DNA from: HRBIN30 sp964534275
GTDB taxonomy: Bacteria; Desulfobacterota; Binatia; HRBIN30
Assembly: GCA_964534275.1 (NCBI GenBank)
Contig: CAZHQG010000001.1
Location: 1 to 64,000 of the forward strand
Direction: 5' to 3'
Length of the DNA stretch: 64,000 bases
Part shown: positions 17,316 through 25,959 of the stretch, piece by piece
How positions within the stretch are numbered: position 1 is the stretch's first letter
How the letters are laid out: the number at the start of each line of letters is the position of its first letter
Program-made: the position numbers and the translations under genes
The notes under the pieces: generated by a model
What the model was told of the DNA's origin: nothing
The model's database searches: none
Seen by the model: the letters and a program-made list of their open reading frames with translations, nothing else

Positions 17316-17634
17316 GGCCGACCTCCTCGGACGCATGGAGTGCGTGCAGCAGATGGCGTGCCACTCTTTGGAATCAGCACGGATGCGCGGCAAGTTTCCA
17401 ACAAGCCTCGCCACAGTGGCGTTTTTGCATGGCGAGCGTTGCAGACACGCACCTCTGCCTTGCACAGGGTACGCGCAAGCCGCGCGCGACTTGCTTCCGA
17501 GACCCGCAGCGCTTCGGTTCCAGCAGCGCTTCGGTTCCAGAGGTTGGCAGCGACGGCAAGTTTGGTACACTGGGCAAGCTCGGCGTGGGTCGGGGAGGAA
17601 GCCGAAGCATCGGGATAGAAAGGAATGGCGTGTC
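17316..17634. other. Divergent intergenic region with a 17-bp tandem duplication
   Basis: This non-coding stretch separates the norQ-side small gene from the rightward HPF-like gene and should contain both promoters. A perfect tandem repeat of GCAGCGCTTCGGTTCCA occupies 17506-17522 and 17523-17539. No convincing -35/-10 pair or riboswitch fold was recognised. Confidence 0.5.
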
Positions 17635-17958
17635 ATGCATCTCGAGATTCAGTCGCAACACACGCAGTTGCATCCGCGATGGAAGGAGCTCATCGACCGG
17701 GGGGTGGCGAAGCTGCAGGAGCTTCACAACGAACTGTTGCGGCTGAATGTAACCCTGGTCCATAACCCCCACCATTTACGGGGAGCGGAAGAAGTGCGGC
17801 TCCTGCTGCATGTCCCTGGGGAAACGTTGACTGCGCACAAAACCGCTGCCGATATGGGCGACGCCATCCACGCGGCCTTCGATGCCTTGACCGTGGAACT
17901 GCGCCGCTTCTTGGAACGCCGGCGTGACAGCCACCGTCGGCCCAAAGAGCCTTTCTGA
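17635..17958 (+). CDS. HPF/YfiA-like ribosome-associated (hibernation promotion) protein
   Basis: A 107-residue protein with the beta-alpha-beta-beta-beta-alpha arrangement of the sigma-54 modulation/S30Ae family: MHLEIQSQHTQLHPRWKELIDRGVAKL, then LNVTLVHNPHHLRGAEEVRLLLHVPGETL and TAADMGDAIHAAFDALTVELRRFLERR. Short members bind the decoding site of the 30S subunit and help inactivate ribosomes in starvation. The match is by fold pattern rather than a strict motif, so the role is likely rather than certain. It lacks the C-terminal dimerisation domain of long HPF. It is 19 bases upstream of the AIR-synthase-like gene. Confidence 0.75.
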   Translation: MHLEIQSQHTQLHPRWKELIDRGVAKLQELHNELLRLNVTLVHNPHHLRGAEEVRLLLHVPGETLTAHKTAADMGDAIHAAFDALTVELRRFLERRRDSHRRPKEPF

Positions 17959-17977
17959 AAGCGCTGGAGCGAACTCC

Positions 17978-19039
17978 GTGGCTCGGCAACTTACCGGCTT
18001 GCTGCCTGGAAAATTGCCTCGCCGGATCCTGGAGAGCCTCGTGCGCTACCGGGGAGCACTGGACCACCGGGTGGTTCACGGACCGGCCTTTGGTCGCGAC
18101 GCCGCCGTGGTCGACTTGGGCGAGCGACTGCTCGTGCTTAAGAGCGACCCCGTAACATTCACGGGCGACGAAGCCGGCTGGTACGCAGTACACGTGAACG
18201 CGAACGACGTTGCGGTGATGGGCTGCGCGCCAGCGTGGTTCCAAGTAACATTGTTGCTGCCCGTTGGCGCCAGCGTGGAAACGGCGCGGCGGCTCATGCG
18301 CGAGGTGGATGCGGCTGCGAAAAGTGTGGGCGTGGCGGTAACAGGCGGCCACACCGAAGTCACACCTGTGGTCCAGCAACCGGTCGTCGCGGGCGACATG
18401 CAGGGCGTGGCGCGAAAGGGAGAGCTGGTGACGGCGCTGGGAGCCCAAGTGGGCAATTTGCTTGTTTGCTCGAAGGCCGCGGCGCTGGAAGGTACGGCGA
18501 TTCTCGCCCGTACGTACCCTCAGGATGCCGCCCGAGTGCTCGGTCCGACAAAAGCTCGCCGAGCCGCTCGCTTGCACCGCAGACCGGGGATTTCCATCGT
18601 GCCCGAGGCCCTGCTGGCAGCCCGGATGGGTGCCACTGCCATGCACGACCCTACGGAAGGCGGGGTGCGAGCGGGGCTTACGGAGTTGGCGTACGCTTCG
18701 GAACGGGGCTTGGAAGTGGACTTGGATCGGATCCCCCTCCTGCCGGAAACAGTGGCTTTGTGCACGCATTTTGGCGTGGATCCTTTGGGACTCATTAGCT
18801 CCGGAATGTTATTGGCGACCGTTCCCGACGAGGTTTGGCCCTCGCTGCAACAAGCGTGGGCTCGCTCCGGTGTGGTGGGGCAATGCATCGGACGCGTCGT
18901 CGCCGGCCGCGGTGTGCGTGCGTTCCAAGCCGGGAAGCGGATCCGGTGGTATTGGTCGGAGCAAGACGAGTTGGCGCGCCTGTTCGAGAAAAAGACGCCG
19001 GTTCCGACCCGGCGCCACGCGGCGAAAAGCCGCCAGTGA
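17978..19039 (+). CDS. AIR synthase-related / HypE-like protein
   Basis: A 353-residue protein of the PurM/HypE/SelD ATP-binding superfamily. The N-terminus GLLPGKLPRRILESLV resembles HypE-type starts; FGRDAAVVDLGERLLVLKSDPVTF and VNANDVAVMGCAPAWFQVTLLLP are the typical glycine/Asp nucleotide site, and ATAMHDPTEGGVRAGLTELA and DPLGLISSGMLLATV belong to the C-terminal domain. HypE proper ends in a Cys used for cyanide ligand synthesis; this protein ends in a basic tail without it, and no hyp genes are near. It is therefore a paralog of unknown substrate. A GTG at 17978 is chosen; an in-frame ATG at 17924 would overlap the previous gene. Confidence 0.8.
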   Translation: MARQLTGLLPGKLPRRILESLVRYRGALDHRVVHGPAFGRDAAVVDLGERLLVLKSDPVTFTGDEAGWYAVHVNANDVAVMGCAPAWFQVTLLLPVGASVETARRLMREVDAAAKSVGVAVTGGHTEVTPVVQQPVVAGDMQGVARKGELVTALGAQVGNLLVCSKAAALEGTAILARTYPQDAARVLGPTKARRAARLHRRPGISIVPEALLAARMGATAMHDPTEGGVRAGLTELAYASERGLEVDLDRIPLLPETVALCTHFGVDPLGLISSGMLLATVPDEVWPSLQQAWARSGVVGQCIGRVVAGRGVRAFQAGKRIRWYWSEQDELARLFEKKTPVPTRRHAAKSRQ

Positions 19040-19062
19040 GTCAATCAAGAAGGAGAAGAACG

Positions 19063-19218
19063 ATGCCCGAAATGATTGCCTGCGAGCACTGCGGCTTGCC
19101 CGTGGTGAAAGAGCGAGCGGAAGTGGTGGTCGTAGAGAGCTGGCCCCATTACTTTTGCTCGGAAAAGTGCAAGATCGAATGGGGGGAACTCGACGAGATC
19201 GAGGAAGACGAGCTGTAG
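19063..19218 (+). CDS. Small zinc-binding (TRASH/FCS-like) protein, 51 residues
   Basis: This small gene is supported by an AGGAGAAG ribosome binding site 6 bases before the ATG and by its motif content. CEHCGLPVV near the N-terminus and HYFCSEKCKIEW form a C-x2-C / C-x3-C zinc site like that of TRASH and MYM/FCS zinc fingers, followed by an acidic tail ending EEDEL. Such small domains handle metals or mediate protein contacts. It is flanked closely by the AIR-synthase-like gene (23 bases before) and the LLM oxidoreductase (12 bases after), suggesting co-transcription. Confidence 0.8.
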   Translation: MPEMIACEHCGLPVVKERAEVVVVESWPHYFCSEKCKIEWGELDEIEEDEL

Positions 19219-19230
19219 GAGTGCGGGTCG

Positions 19231-20136
19231 ATGGAACCAAAGCCAGCGTTGAGCTTGGCGGCGATGCGCGGCAAGCGGCGCGCCGCCTTGGAGATGGCTC
19301 GAACGATCGAGCGCGAGGGCTTCGCCGGCATTTACTGCCCGAGCTTCGGTGACGGTTTGGGCCTGTGTACCGCCATTGCCTTGGTGACCAAGAACATTCC
19401 CTTCGGCACCGCCATTGCCAACATTTACACCCGGCACCCACACGATTACGCCCTCACCGTCACGATGCTCCACGAACTTGCACCCGGACGCTTCCGCTTT
19501 GGCATTGGCGTGAGTCACGGGCCGGTGTTGCAGCGACTCGGCATTCAGCCAGGCAAGCCCGTCGCCGATGTGGAGCGTTTTGTCGGAGCACTACGCGAAG
19601 GTGCAGAGCGGTGGGGCGAGCTTCCTCCCATTGTGCTTGCAAGTTTGCGCCCGCCGATGATCCGCCTCGCCGCGCGGATCGCCAGCGGGGCGATTTGGGC
19701 AAATGCGTGCCGCTCGCACATGCGGCAGTCGCTGACCTACCTCGGCGAGCGCGCTACGGATCCGGATTTCTTCGTGGGCAACATGATTCCCACGTGCATC
19801 GACGAGGACCCAGCAGCCGCCGCGCAAGTGCTGCGGAAGACCCTCGTCGGTTACGTCATGTTGCCGAACTACCAGCGCTACTGGATGGAAGCAGGATACG
19901 TGGAAGAAATGCAGGCAATCCAAAAGGCACTTGCCGCCCGCGAGTACGATCGCGTACCTGCGTTGATGAGCGACCGTTGGCTGCGCGATTGCACGTTGTT
20001 CGGTAGCCCTGCGGAAGTGCGCGAAGGCGTCGAGGCATGGCGCGCAGCCGGAGTGAAAACACCGATCTTGGTGCCGTCGTCGACCCGGGGTGGGCAGTTC
20101 CAAGCGCTCGAAGAGGTCATTGCGGCGTTTCGCTGA
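19231..20136 (+). CDS. LLM-class (luciferase-like) F420- or FMN-dependent oxidoreductase
   Basis: A 301-residue TIM-barrel oxidoreductase of the luciferase-like family. Typical blocks are ARTIEREGFAGIYCPS, TAIANIYTRHPHDYALTVTMLHELAPGRFRFGIGVSH, and the late EGVEAWRAAGVKTPILVPS. In actinobacteria and many uncultured lineages relatives use coenzyme F420; the sequence alone does not decide between F420 and FMN, and the substrate is unknown. It ends a rightward cluster of HPF-like, AIR-synthase-like and zinc-binding proteins and is convergent with fumarase, 21 bases apart. Confidence 0.88.
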   Translation: MEPKPALSLAAMRGKRRAALEMARTIEREGFAGIYCPSFGDGLGLCTAIALVTKNIPFGTAIANIYTRHPHDYALTVTMLHELAPGRFRFGIGVSHGPVLQRLGIQPGKPVADVERFVGALREGAERWGELPPIVLASLRPPMIRLAARIASGAIWANACRSHMRQSLTYLGERATDPDFFVGNMIPTCIDEDPAAAAQVLRKTLVGYVMLPNYQRYWMEAGYVEEMQAIQKALAAREYDRVPALMSDRWLRDCTLFGSPAEVREGVEAWRAAGVKTPILVPSSTRGGQFQALEEVIAAFR

Positions 20137-20157
20137 GCACGCCAAAGCTCACGCCGA

Positions 20158-21774
20158 TTAAAGCTGCGCGAAAAAGTCGTTGCCTTTGTCGTCGATGACG
20201 ATGAAGGCCGGAAAATTTTCCACCTCGATGCGGTAAATGGCCTCCATGCCGAGCTCTGGATACTCGACCAGTTCGACCTTTTTGATGTTTTCTTGCGCCA
20301 GCACTGCCGCTGGGCCGCCAATGCTGCCGAGGTAAAAGCCGCCATACTTTTTGCAGGCTTCGGTGACGATGGGCGAACGATTGCCCTTGGCCACGGTTAC
20401 GTAGCTGCCACCGTGCTGCATGAAGAGCGGGAGATACGCGTCCATGCGTCCCGCCGTCGTGGGCCCAAACGACCCGGAAACATACCCTTGGGGCGTTTTC
20501 GCCGGGCCAGCGTAGTAAATCGGATGATCCTTGAAGTACTGAGGAAGCCCTTCCCCGCGCTCGAGGCGCTCCTTGAGCTTGGCATGCGCGATGTCTCGCG
20601 CCACGATCATGGGGCCCGTAAGTGCGAGTCGTGTCTTGATGGGGTATTTCGACAACTCGCGGCGAATTTCGTCCATTGGTTTGCGCAAGTCGATCGGCAC
20701 CACTTCGGCGCTGAGTTGCCGCTCGTCGATCTCCGGAAGAAACCGTTCCGGGTGCGTTTCGAGCTGTTCGAGAAAAATGCCGTCCGCTGAAATGTAGGCC
20801 TTCGCTTGCCGGTCGGCCGAGCACGACACGCCAATGCCAATGGGACAACTGGCTCCGTGACGCGGCAAGCGAATCACCCGAACGTCGAGACAAAAATACT
20901 TGCCGCCAAACTGCGCACCAATGTGCGTTTCCTGTGCCATGCGCAGCACTTCTTGCTCGAGTTCCGGATCGCGCAGAGCGTGCCCGCGCTCGTTGCCGCG
21001 CGTGGGCAACGCATCTAACGCGCGACAGGACGCGAGCTTGACGGTCTTGAGAGTCATTTCCGCGGAGAGGCCGCCGACCACGATGGCAAGGTGGTAAGGC
21101 GGGCAAGCTGCGGTTCCGAGCAGCCGCAATTTGTCGCGCAGAAAGGCTTTCAACGAATGCGGATTCAGCACCGCTTTCGTTTCCTGAAACAAGAACGTTT
21201 TGTTCGCCGACCCTCCGCCCTTGGCAATGAACAGGAAGTCGTATCGGTCGCCAGGAACGCTCAGGATCTCGATTTGCGCTGGCAAGTTCGACTTGGTGTT
21301 GACCTCTTCGTACATCGTGAGCGGCGCAAGCTGCGAGTAGCGCAAGTTGTCGCTGGTGTAGGTGTCGTACACACCGCGGGCGAGTGCGATTTCGTCGTGA
21401 GCGCCAACGGTCCACACCTGCTGTCCTTTTTTTCCGAACACGATGGCCGTGCCGGTGTCTTGGCACGACGGCAGGACCATTCCCGCGGCCACGCACGCGT
21501 TGCGCAACATGTTCCAGGCAACGAACCGGTCGTTTGCCGACGCTTCGGGGTCGTCGAGAATGGCGCGAAGCTGCGCGAGGTGCCCGGGACGAAAGAGATG
21601 GGCGATGTCCCGCATGGCCGTGGCAGCGAGCGTGCGCAATCCTTCGGCCTCGACGATCAAGATATTTTCGCCGCGGAAGCGGTCGGTGGCGACCCACTCG
21701 CCATCCAGTCGACGGTAGGGGGTGTCGTCCTTCCCAAGGGGGAAGAGTTCTTGAAAGGGGAAATCCGTCAGCAT
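20158..21774 (-). CDS. Class I (iron-sulfur) fumarate hydratase
   Basis: A single-chain class I fumarase of 538 residues that interconverts fumarate and malate in the citric acid cycle using a 4Fe-4S cluster. The N-terminus FPLGKDDTPYRRL is the family signature; cluster Cys candidates lie in VLPSCQDTGTAIVFGKKG, GTAACPPYHLAIVVGG and GASCPIGIGVSCSADRQAK. The C-terminal beta domain contains GPTTAGRMDAYLP and GFYLGSIGGPAAVLAQ. The ATG at 21774 matches the length and N-terminus of FumA-type enzymes; the frame remains open far upstream but without family sequence. It is divergent from the LamG gene. Close relatives also act on mesaconate or tartrate, a minor possibility. Confidence 0.95.
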   Translation of the reverse strand: MLTDFPFQELFPLGKDDTPYRRLDGEWVATDRFRGENILIVEAEGLRTLAATAMRDIAHLFRPGHLAQLRAILDDPEASANDRFVAWNMLRNACVAAGMVLPSCQDTGTAIVFGKKGQQVWTVGAHDEIALARGVYDTYTSDNLRYSQLAPLTMYEEVNTKSNLPAQIEILSVPGDRYDFLFIAKGGGSANKTFLFQETKAVLNPHSLKAFLRDKLRLLGTAACPPYHLAIVVGGLSAEMTLKTVKLASCRALDALPTRGNERGHALRDPELEQEVLRMAQETHIGAQFGGKYFCLDVRVIRLPRHGASCPIGIGVSCSADRQAKAYISADGIFLEQLETHPERFLPEIDERQLSAEVVPIDLRKPMDEIRRELSKYPIKTRLALTGPMIVARDIAHAKLKERLERGEGLPQYFKDHPIYYAGPAKTPQGYVSGSFGPTTAGRMDAYLPLFMQHGGSYVTVAKGNRSPIVTEACKKYGGFYLGSIGGPAAVLAQENIKKVELVEYPELGMEAIYRIEVENFPAFIVIDDKGNDFFAQL

Positions 21775-22043
21775 GGCTTGGTCATACCAAGCAGCCGCCA
21801 GACTTGCACCAGTGAAGCTCGGCATGGCAAGCGCATCCGGGCAGAGAGTGGGCGATGGAATGTCGACGCCGAACCGCGACTGCGCACGGTGTCCGAGTCG
21901 GGGCCTACGGGGCACCCGGCGTTGGTGTTTTCCGTCATGAAGACCGGTCGACGAGGCCGCGCCGTTCAAGGGAGAGCGCAACTGCGCTCCGTGACAAGTC
22001 AGTATTGACAACGTGCACGGCACTCTCCACGATACAGCGCCGT

Positions 22044-23024
22044 ATGCAGCCCAGGCTTGTGGTCGTTGCAGGAATTGCGGGAGTGTTGGTCGTCGGTGCG
22101 GCGGCGTATTGGTGGCTTGCGCGGGAAGGCGACCATGGGGCTTCGTCGAGAAGCGCGGTGCAGCAGGGAGGCACGTTCGAGCTGCGGGGCGGCGGTCAAC
22201 AGGCTGGGGCGCGCGTTGCGGGAAGAGAGGCCGGTCCCGTCGGAGAGCAGCGGCCAGGAGAAGGTGCGCTTGCGGCCAGCGGGTCGGGCGGGGCACAAGG
22301 AGTGGCGGCGCTCAAGCCCCGCGGCAGTGGGGTAGGAGAACCTGTCGGTGGCGAACGGGAAGGCGGCCAAGTGGAAATCACCGCGCCCTCGGGAGAGACC
22401 GCCGAGAAGGTCCAATCGCTGAAACCCACACACGGCGTTACCGGGCAGGCGCAAGTCGCGGCCGCAGGGGAGCCAGGGTCCGAGCCACCGCCCGAAGTTG
22501 CCTTCGAGAGCGGCAAGGACAAGCGCTACGTCACGGAAACGCAGGTGCCACTCGAAGGCGTCGGGAAAATTGCTGGCGACGCTGGGAGCATGGCATTTTG
22601 GCTCAAGCCTGATTGGCAGTCGAACGACCAAAACGACGCGGTGTTCGTGCAAATTGGCGAGGGCAACCAAGCGATTCGCGTGGCGAAAAACGTGAACTTC
22701 CTGCGCTTCGAGTTCTTCGATCCCGACGGACGCGAGCGTGGGGTCGGCTTGCCCATCGACGAGTGGAAACCAGGGGAGTGGCACCAAGTTACGGCCACGT
22801 GGGTTCAAGGGCGCTTGCAGTTGTTCGTGGATGGAAAGCCGGTTTCTCAGAACACATTCGATGTGGCCCCGAACCTCGGAGAAGAGCCGCGTGCGTTCGT
22901 GGGTTCGAAGCTGCCCTCCGGTACGCCCGCGGCAGGCGAAATGACCGACGTCCGGATTTTGAATCGCCCGCTGCAACCAGCCGAAATCGAACAGCTTGCG
23001 CGCAGCGATCAAAAGCCTCAGTGA
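22044..23024 (+). CDS. Membrane-anchored LamG/concanavalin-like domain protein
   Basis: A 326-residue surface or periplasmic protein. An N-terminal membrane anchor (residues ~4-25, VVVAGIAGVLVVGAAAYWWLA) is followed by about 140 residues of low-complexity Gly/Ala/Glu/Arg linker. Residues ~165-315 form a LamG-like beta sandwich: GSMAFWLKPDWQSNDQNDAVF, then GEWHQVTATWVQGRLQLFVDGKPV and EMTDVRILNRPLQPAEIEQLAR. LamG domains bind carbohydrate or protein, often at surfaces; the ligand is unknown. The ATG at 22044 directly precedes the anchor. It stands alone between fumarase and the amine dehydrogenase island. Confidence 0.82.
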   Translation: MQPRLVVVAGIAGVLVVGAAAYWWLAREGDHGASSRSAVQQGGTFELRGGGQQAGARVAGREAGPVGEQRPGEGALAASGSGGAQGVAALKPRGSGVGEPVGGEREGGQVEITAPSGETAEKVQSLKPTHGVTGQAQVAAAGEPGSEPPPEVAFESGKDKRYVTETQVPLEGVGKIAGDAGSMAFWLKPDWQSNDQNDAVFVQIGEGNQAIRVAKNVNFLRFEFFDPDGRERGVGLPIDEWKPGEWHQVTATWVQGRLQLFVDGKPVSQNTFDVAPNLGEEPRAFVGSKLPSGTPAAGEMTDVRILNRPLQPAEIEQLARSDQKPQ

Positions 23025-23543
23025 GTTCGAACGCAGGCGGCCCGGGTAACAAAGGCGCTCTAGGGGCGTGATCTTCGCATTCGTCAGGTTTGCTCGTGTG
23101 AGGTCCGGGTTCCTGGGCGTCTCGTGGTCGCATGGTGCGAGCCACCATGCCCCGGCAGAGAACAGGCTAAGCCGCTCGAGCTGCACGCGTTTGCTATTCG
23201 CTCGGTGCGAAATCCTCGTTGCGTTGGAAGGCACCAACGCGCCACCGAAACAGTGAAGCGGCTGGGCTTGGCCGTTTTGCCAACGGGAAGCCACCGATCG
23301 TAGCGGCGGTACGGGAAGGAACCTGGAACCAGGCGCACCGTGGAACTGGCTTCCGTCGTACGGCTCGTGCGCTCCTACGCGTGCGTCGAATCAGGCGTTC
23401 CTGCCCTTCAACATCACGCCAACTGGATTGGTGGGCCACGCAGGCCGGCGCTGGATCGTTCCTGCGGGTAGTCGTGGCGAACTCTCGATTGCCAATTCCG
23501 CGCAGTGCGTGGTACGCAAATAGCCGTGTGCAAGAAGAACTGG
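23025..23543. other. 519-base non-coding stretch upstream of the amine dehydrogenase operon
   Basis: No protein or RNA gene recognised on either strand; open frames here have no family resemblance and no ribosome binding sites. It must carry the promoter of the downstream operon. I see no clear consensus promoter, riboswitch or long inverted repeat. Confidence 0.5.
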
Positions 23544-24782
23544 ATGCGAGCGTGGTGGGTGTGCGGCGTGGCCTTGGTAGCAGCCACGCTGCAGGCGCAG
23601 GTTGCACCCGAGAAGACCGGGCAAGTAGAACGTCTTCCCTCGCCACCGCAGCCGCACTGGGTGTTTGCGACCGACTTGGTGCTCGAGCGCACGAGCGTCG
23701 TCGACGTGCAACGAGGCCTCTTTCTGGGCAGCGTGCCCGGGGGATATGGCACGTTTCAACCTCTGTTTTCTCGGCGGCGTCCGGAGATCTACGTACCAGC
23801 GACATACTACTCGCGTCGAACCCGCGGTGAGCGCACGGACGTCCTGGAGATTTACGATACGCAAACGCTCGGGTTTGTTGCGGAAATCCCGATTCCCCCA
23901 AAACGTGCGCTCAATCGCATTGCGCTGAATCACGTCGCGCTTTCCGACGATGAGCGCTTCGTTGCGGTGTTCAACTGGACCACCGGAACCTCGCTCAGCA
24001 TCGTCGATGTCGAACGGCGCCGTTTCGTTGCAGAAATCGACACACCGGGTTGCAGCTTGGCCTACGCTGCCGGACCACGGCGGTTTTTTTCTCTCTGCCC
24101 GGACGGAGCAGCGTTCGTGCTCGAGCTGGACGACGACGGGAACGAACGCCGACGCACCCGCACCCAGCCCTTTTTCGATCCGCGCAAGGATCCAGTTACG
24201 GAAAAAGCCGTCCGTGCTGGTTCCGTTTGGTACTTCGTATCCTTTGAAGGGGTGGTGCACCCCGTGGACGTCAGCGGCCCGGAACTTCGCTTTCTGCCCA
24301 CTTGGCAGCTGACCGACGAGGCCGATCGCCGCGCCTCCTGGCGTACCGGAGGCAACCAGCATCTTGCAGCGCACGAGCGCCTTGGGCGCTTGTACGTCCT
24401 CATGCACCAAGGGGAAAAGGACACGCACAAGGAACCGGGAAGCGAGGTGTGGGTGTACGACCTTGCCTCCGCTAAGCGGCTCCAACGAATCCCCCTGCGT
24501 TTCCCGGGAGCGACCATTTACGGATTCGCGATCGAGCCCGATGCGTCATGGCGTTGGCCGCTGCCATGGATTTGGCAACGGGTGTTGAACCGTTGGATCC
24601 CGCCCTTGGTTACGGCAATCACAGTGACCCAGGATTCCGCCCCTCTTTTGGTGACTGCCTGCGAGTACGCGGGGGCGTTGGGAATTTACGATGCTCGCAC
24701 GGGGGAGTTTCTCCGTCGGGTGCAGCCGATCGGCTGGACTACGGACTTGCTCTTCGCTCCGTATCCCGGGGAAGGGTCGTGA
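23544..24782 (+). CDS. mauB: Quinohemoprotein-type TTQ amine dehydrogenase, heavy (beta-propeller) subunit, MauB/AauB-like
   Basis: The large subunit of a periplasmic amine dehydrogenase whose small subunit carries the TTQ cofactor. The 412-residue product begins with a signal peptide (residues 1-18, ending LQAQ), then seven propeller repeats; GGYGTFQPLFSRRRPEIYVPATYYSRRTRGERTDVLEIYD and DERFVAVFNWTTGTSLSIVD-type blocks, GCSLAYAAGPRRFFSLCPDGA and NQHLAAHERLGRLYVLMHQG are characteristic of MauB/AauB. The subunit positions the substrate channel against the light chain. The ATG at 23544 is chosen for the signal peptide; in-frame upstream starts reach 23505. It is the first gene of an operon followed 3 bases later by mauE. 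Whether the substrate is methylamine or an aromatic amine cannot be decided by eye. Confidence 0.9.
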   Translation: MRAWWVCGVALVAATLQAQVAPEKTGQVERLPSPPQPHWVFATDLVLERTSVVDVQRGLFLGSVPGGYGTFQPLFSRRRPEIYVPATYYSRRTRGERTDVLEIYDTQTLGFVAEIPIPPKRALNRIALNHVALSDDERFVAVFNWTTGTSLSIVDVERRRFVAEIDTPGCSLAYAAGPRRFFSLCPDGAAFVLELDDDGNERRRTRTQPFFDPRKDPVTEKAVRAGSVWYFVSFEGVVHPVDVSGPELRFLPTWQLTDEADRRASWRTGGNQHLAAHERLGRLYVLMHQGEKDTHKEPGSEVWVYDLASAKRLQRIPLRFPGATIYGFAIEPDASWRWPLPWIWQRVLNRWIPPLVTAITVTQDSAPLLVTACEYAGALGIYDARTGEFLRRVQPIGWTTDLLFAPYPGEGS

Positions 24783-24785
24783 GCA

Positions 24786-25340
24786 ATGGATGCGGCGTAC
24801 CAAGCCCTCGTGCGCATCTTTGGCGTATGGTTGTGGGGACTGGCAGCGTTCCACAAGCTGCGAGAACCAAAGGAGTTCCTACGCATCTTCGCAGCGTACG
24901 AAATCCCTGTGCCGCGGTTGCACGGAGTGCTTCTTGCCTTGCTGGTGGTTGCGGAAAGCACGCTTGCGCTGGCCTTTGGTGTGTGGCCGAACATTGCGCT
25001 GCCAGCTTGGGGAAGCGTGATCTTGTTGTGTGTGTACGCGGGCGCACTGGTCCGCGAGATTCGCGCTGGACGCACCGACCATGCTTGCGGTTGTGGCGCG
25101 CCCGCACGACATGGGGGCAGCATTGGATGGGGCTTGGTTGTCCGCAACGCAATGTTGGCTGTGCTGTTTGCTTCCGCCACCGTCACGCCGTTGCCCCGGG
25201 AGTGGACGTGGCTCGACACCGTTACGGTTCTCGCGGGCAGTGCCGCCGCGATGCTGCTGTACCTTGCCATCGATGCGTTGGCCTCCGCGCCACGGGTGCG
25301 GCGACCAGAACACGAGGGCAATTTCTCGAGACCGGACTGA
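24786..25340 (+). CDS. mauE: MauE-like membrane protein for amine dehydrogenase light-chain maturation
   Basis: A 184-residue integral membrane protein with about five helices and the MauE/DoxX-like pattern: FGVWLWGLAAFHKLREPKEF, then YEIPVP, then LLALLVVAESTLALAFG. A CGCG motif (residues ~100-105, DHACGCGAPARHGG) after helix 3 is the conserved cysteine site of the family, consistent with thiol/disulfide chemistry. In methylotrophs MauE and MauD are needed for the six-disulfide light chain to accumulate. It starts 3 bases after the heavy-chain stop and ends 3 bases before mauD, so the three genes are surely co-transcribed. Confidence 0.9.
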   Translation: MDAAYQALVRIFGVWLWGLAAFHKLREPKEFLRIFAAYEIPVPRLHGVLLALLVVAESTLALAFGVWPNIALPAWGSVILLCVYAGALVREIRAGRTDHACGCGAPARHGGSIGWGLVVRNAMLAVLFASATVTPLPREWTWLDTVTVLAGSAAAMLLYLAIDALASAPRVRRPEHEGNFSRPD

Positions 25341-25343
25341 GGG

Positions 25344-25949
25344 ATGCTCACCGCGTTGTTGGTGTCGCAGGTGCTCTTGTGGTGCGTGGTGCTCGTGCTT
25401 CTCGTGGTTGTGCTGGCACTCGTGCGCCAAGTTGGCGTGCTGCACGCGCGCATTGCGCCGGTGGGAGCGCTCGTGCCACGAGAGGAACCGCGGGTCGGCA
25501 CGAAACCGCCTGTGTTCGAGTTGCAGGACGTTGTGAATGGGGTGCCAGTACGGATAGGAGGAGAGCGGCCCGACGGGCGCAGCATGCTTGTTGTTTGGGT
25601 GGCCCCGCAATGTCCCGTTTGCAAGGAGCTGCTCCCCGTGCTGGAGGCCGTGCGCCGCACCGAACACCATTGGCTGGCCATCGTTCTTGCCAGCGAGGGA
25701 ACCCCGGAGGAACACCGCGCGCTCGCTGCGTCGTTTGCCGGTCGCTTTGCCTACGTGTTGTCGACCGAACTCGGGCTTGCTTATCAGGTCCCCAAGCTCC
25801 CGTACGCTGTGTTGTTGGATCCGTCCGGAACCGTTCGAGCAAAGGGAATCGTGAATACGCGGGAACACGTCGAGAGTTTGTTCGAGGCGTATCGGCAGGG
25901 CGTCGGATCGGTGCAAGAGTACTTGCAACGCGAGCGCGCTACGGGGTAG
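25344..25949 (+). CDS. mauD: MauD-like membrane-anchored thioredoxin-fold protein
   Basis: A 201-residue protein with one N-terminal membrane anchor (residues ~3-27, LLVSQVLLWCVVLVLLVVVLAL) and a periplasmic thioredoxin-like domain. The active site is CPVC in VVWVAPQCPVCKELLPVLE (residues ~88-100), with the cis-proline region in VPKLPYAVLLDPSGTVRAKG. MauD is required for forming or isomerising the disulfides of the TTQ light chain. It follows mauE by 3 bases and precedes the light chain by 10 bases. The gene order heavy chain - mauE - mauD - light chain is the conserved order in amine dehydrogenase clusters. Confidence 0.93.
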   Translation: MLTALLVSQVLLWCVVLVLLVVVLALVRQVGVLHARIAPVGALVPREEPRVGTKPPVFELQDVVNGVPVRIGGERPDGRSMLVVWVAPQCPVCKELLPVLEAVRRTEHHWLAIVLASEGTPEEHRALAASFAGRFAYVLSTELGLAYQVPKLPYAVLLDPSGTVRAKGIVNTREHVESLFEAYRQGVGSVQEYLQRERATG

Positions 25950-25959
25950 GCAAGCAGCC

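Noticed and set aside
20158..22296. A 712-codon fumarase frame extended upstream
   Set aside because: The extra ~170 N-terminal residues are not conserved and are Arg/Pro-rich; family N-terminus FPLGKDDTPYR sits right after the ATG at 21774.
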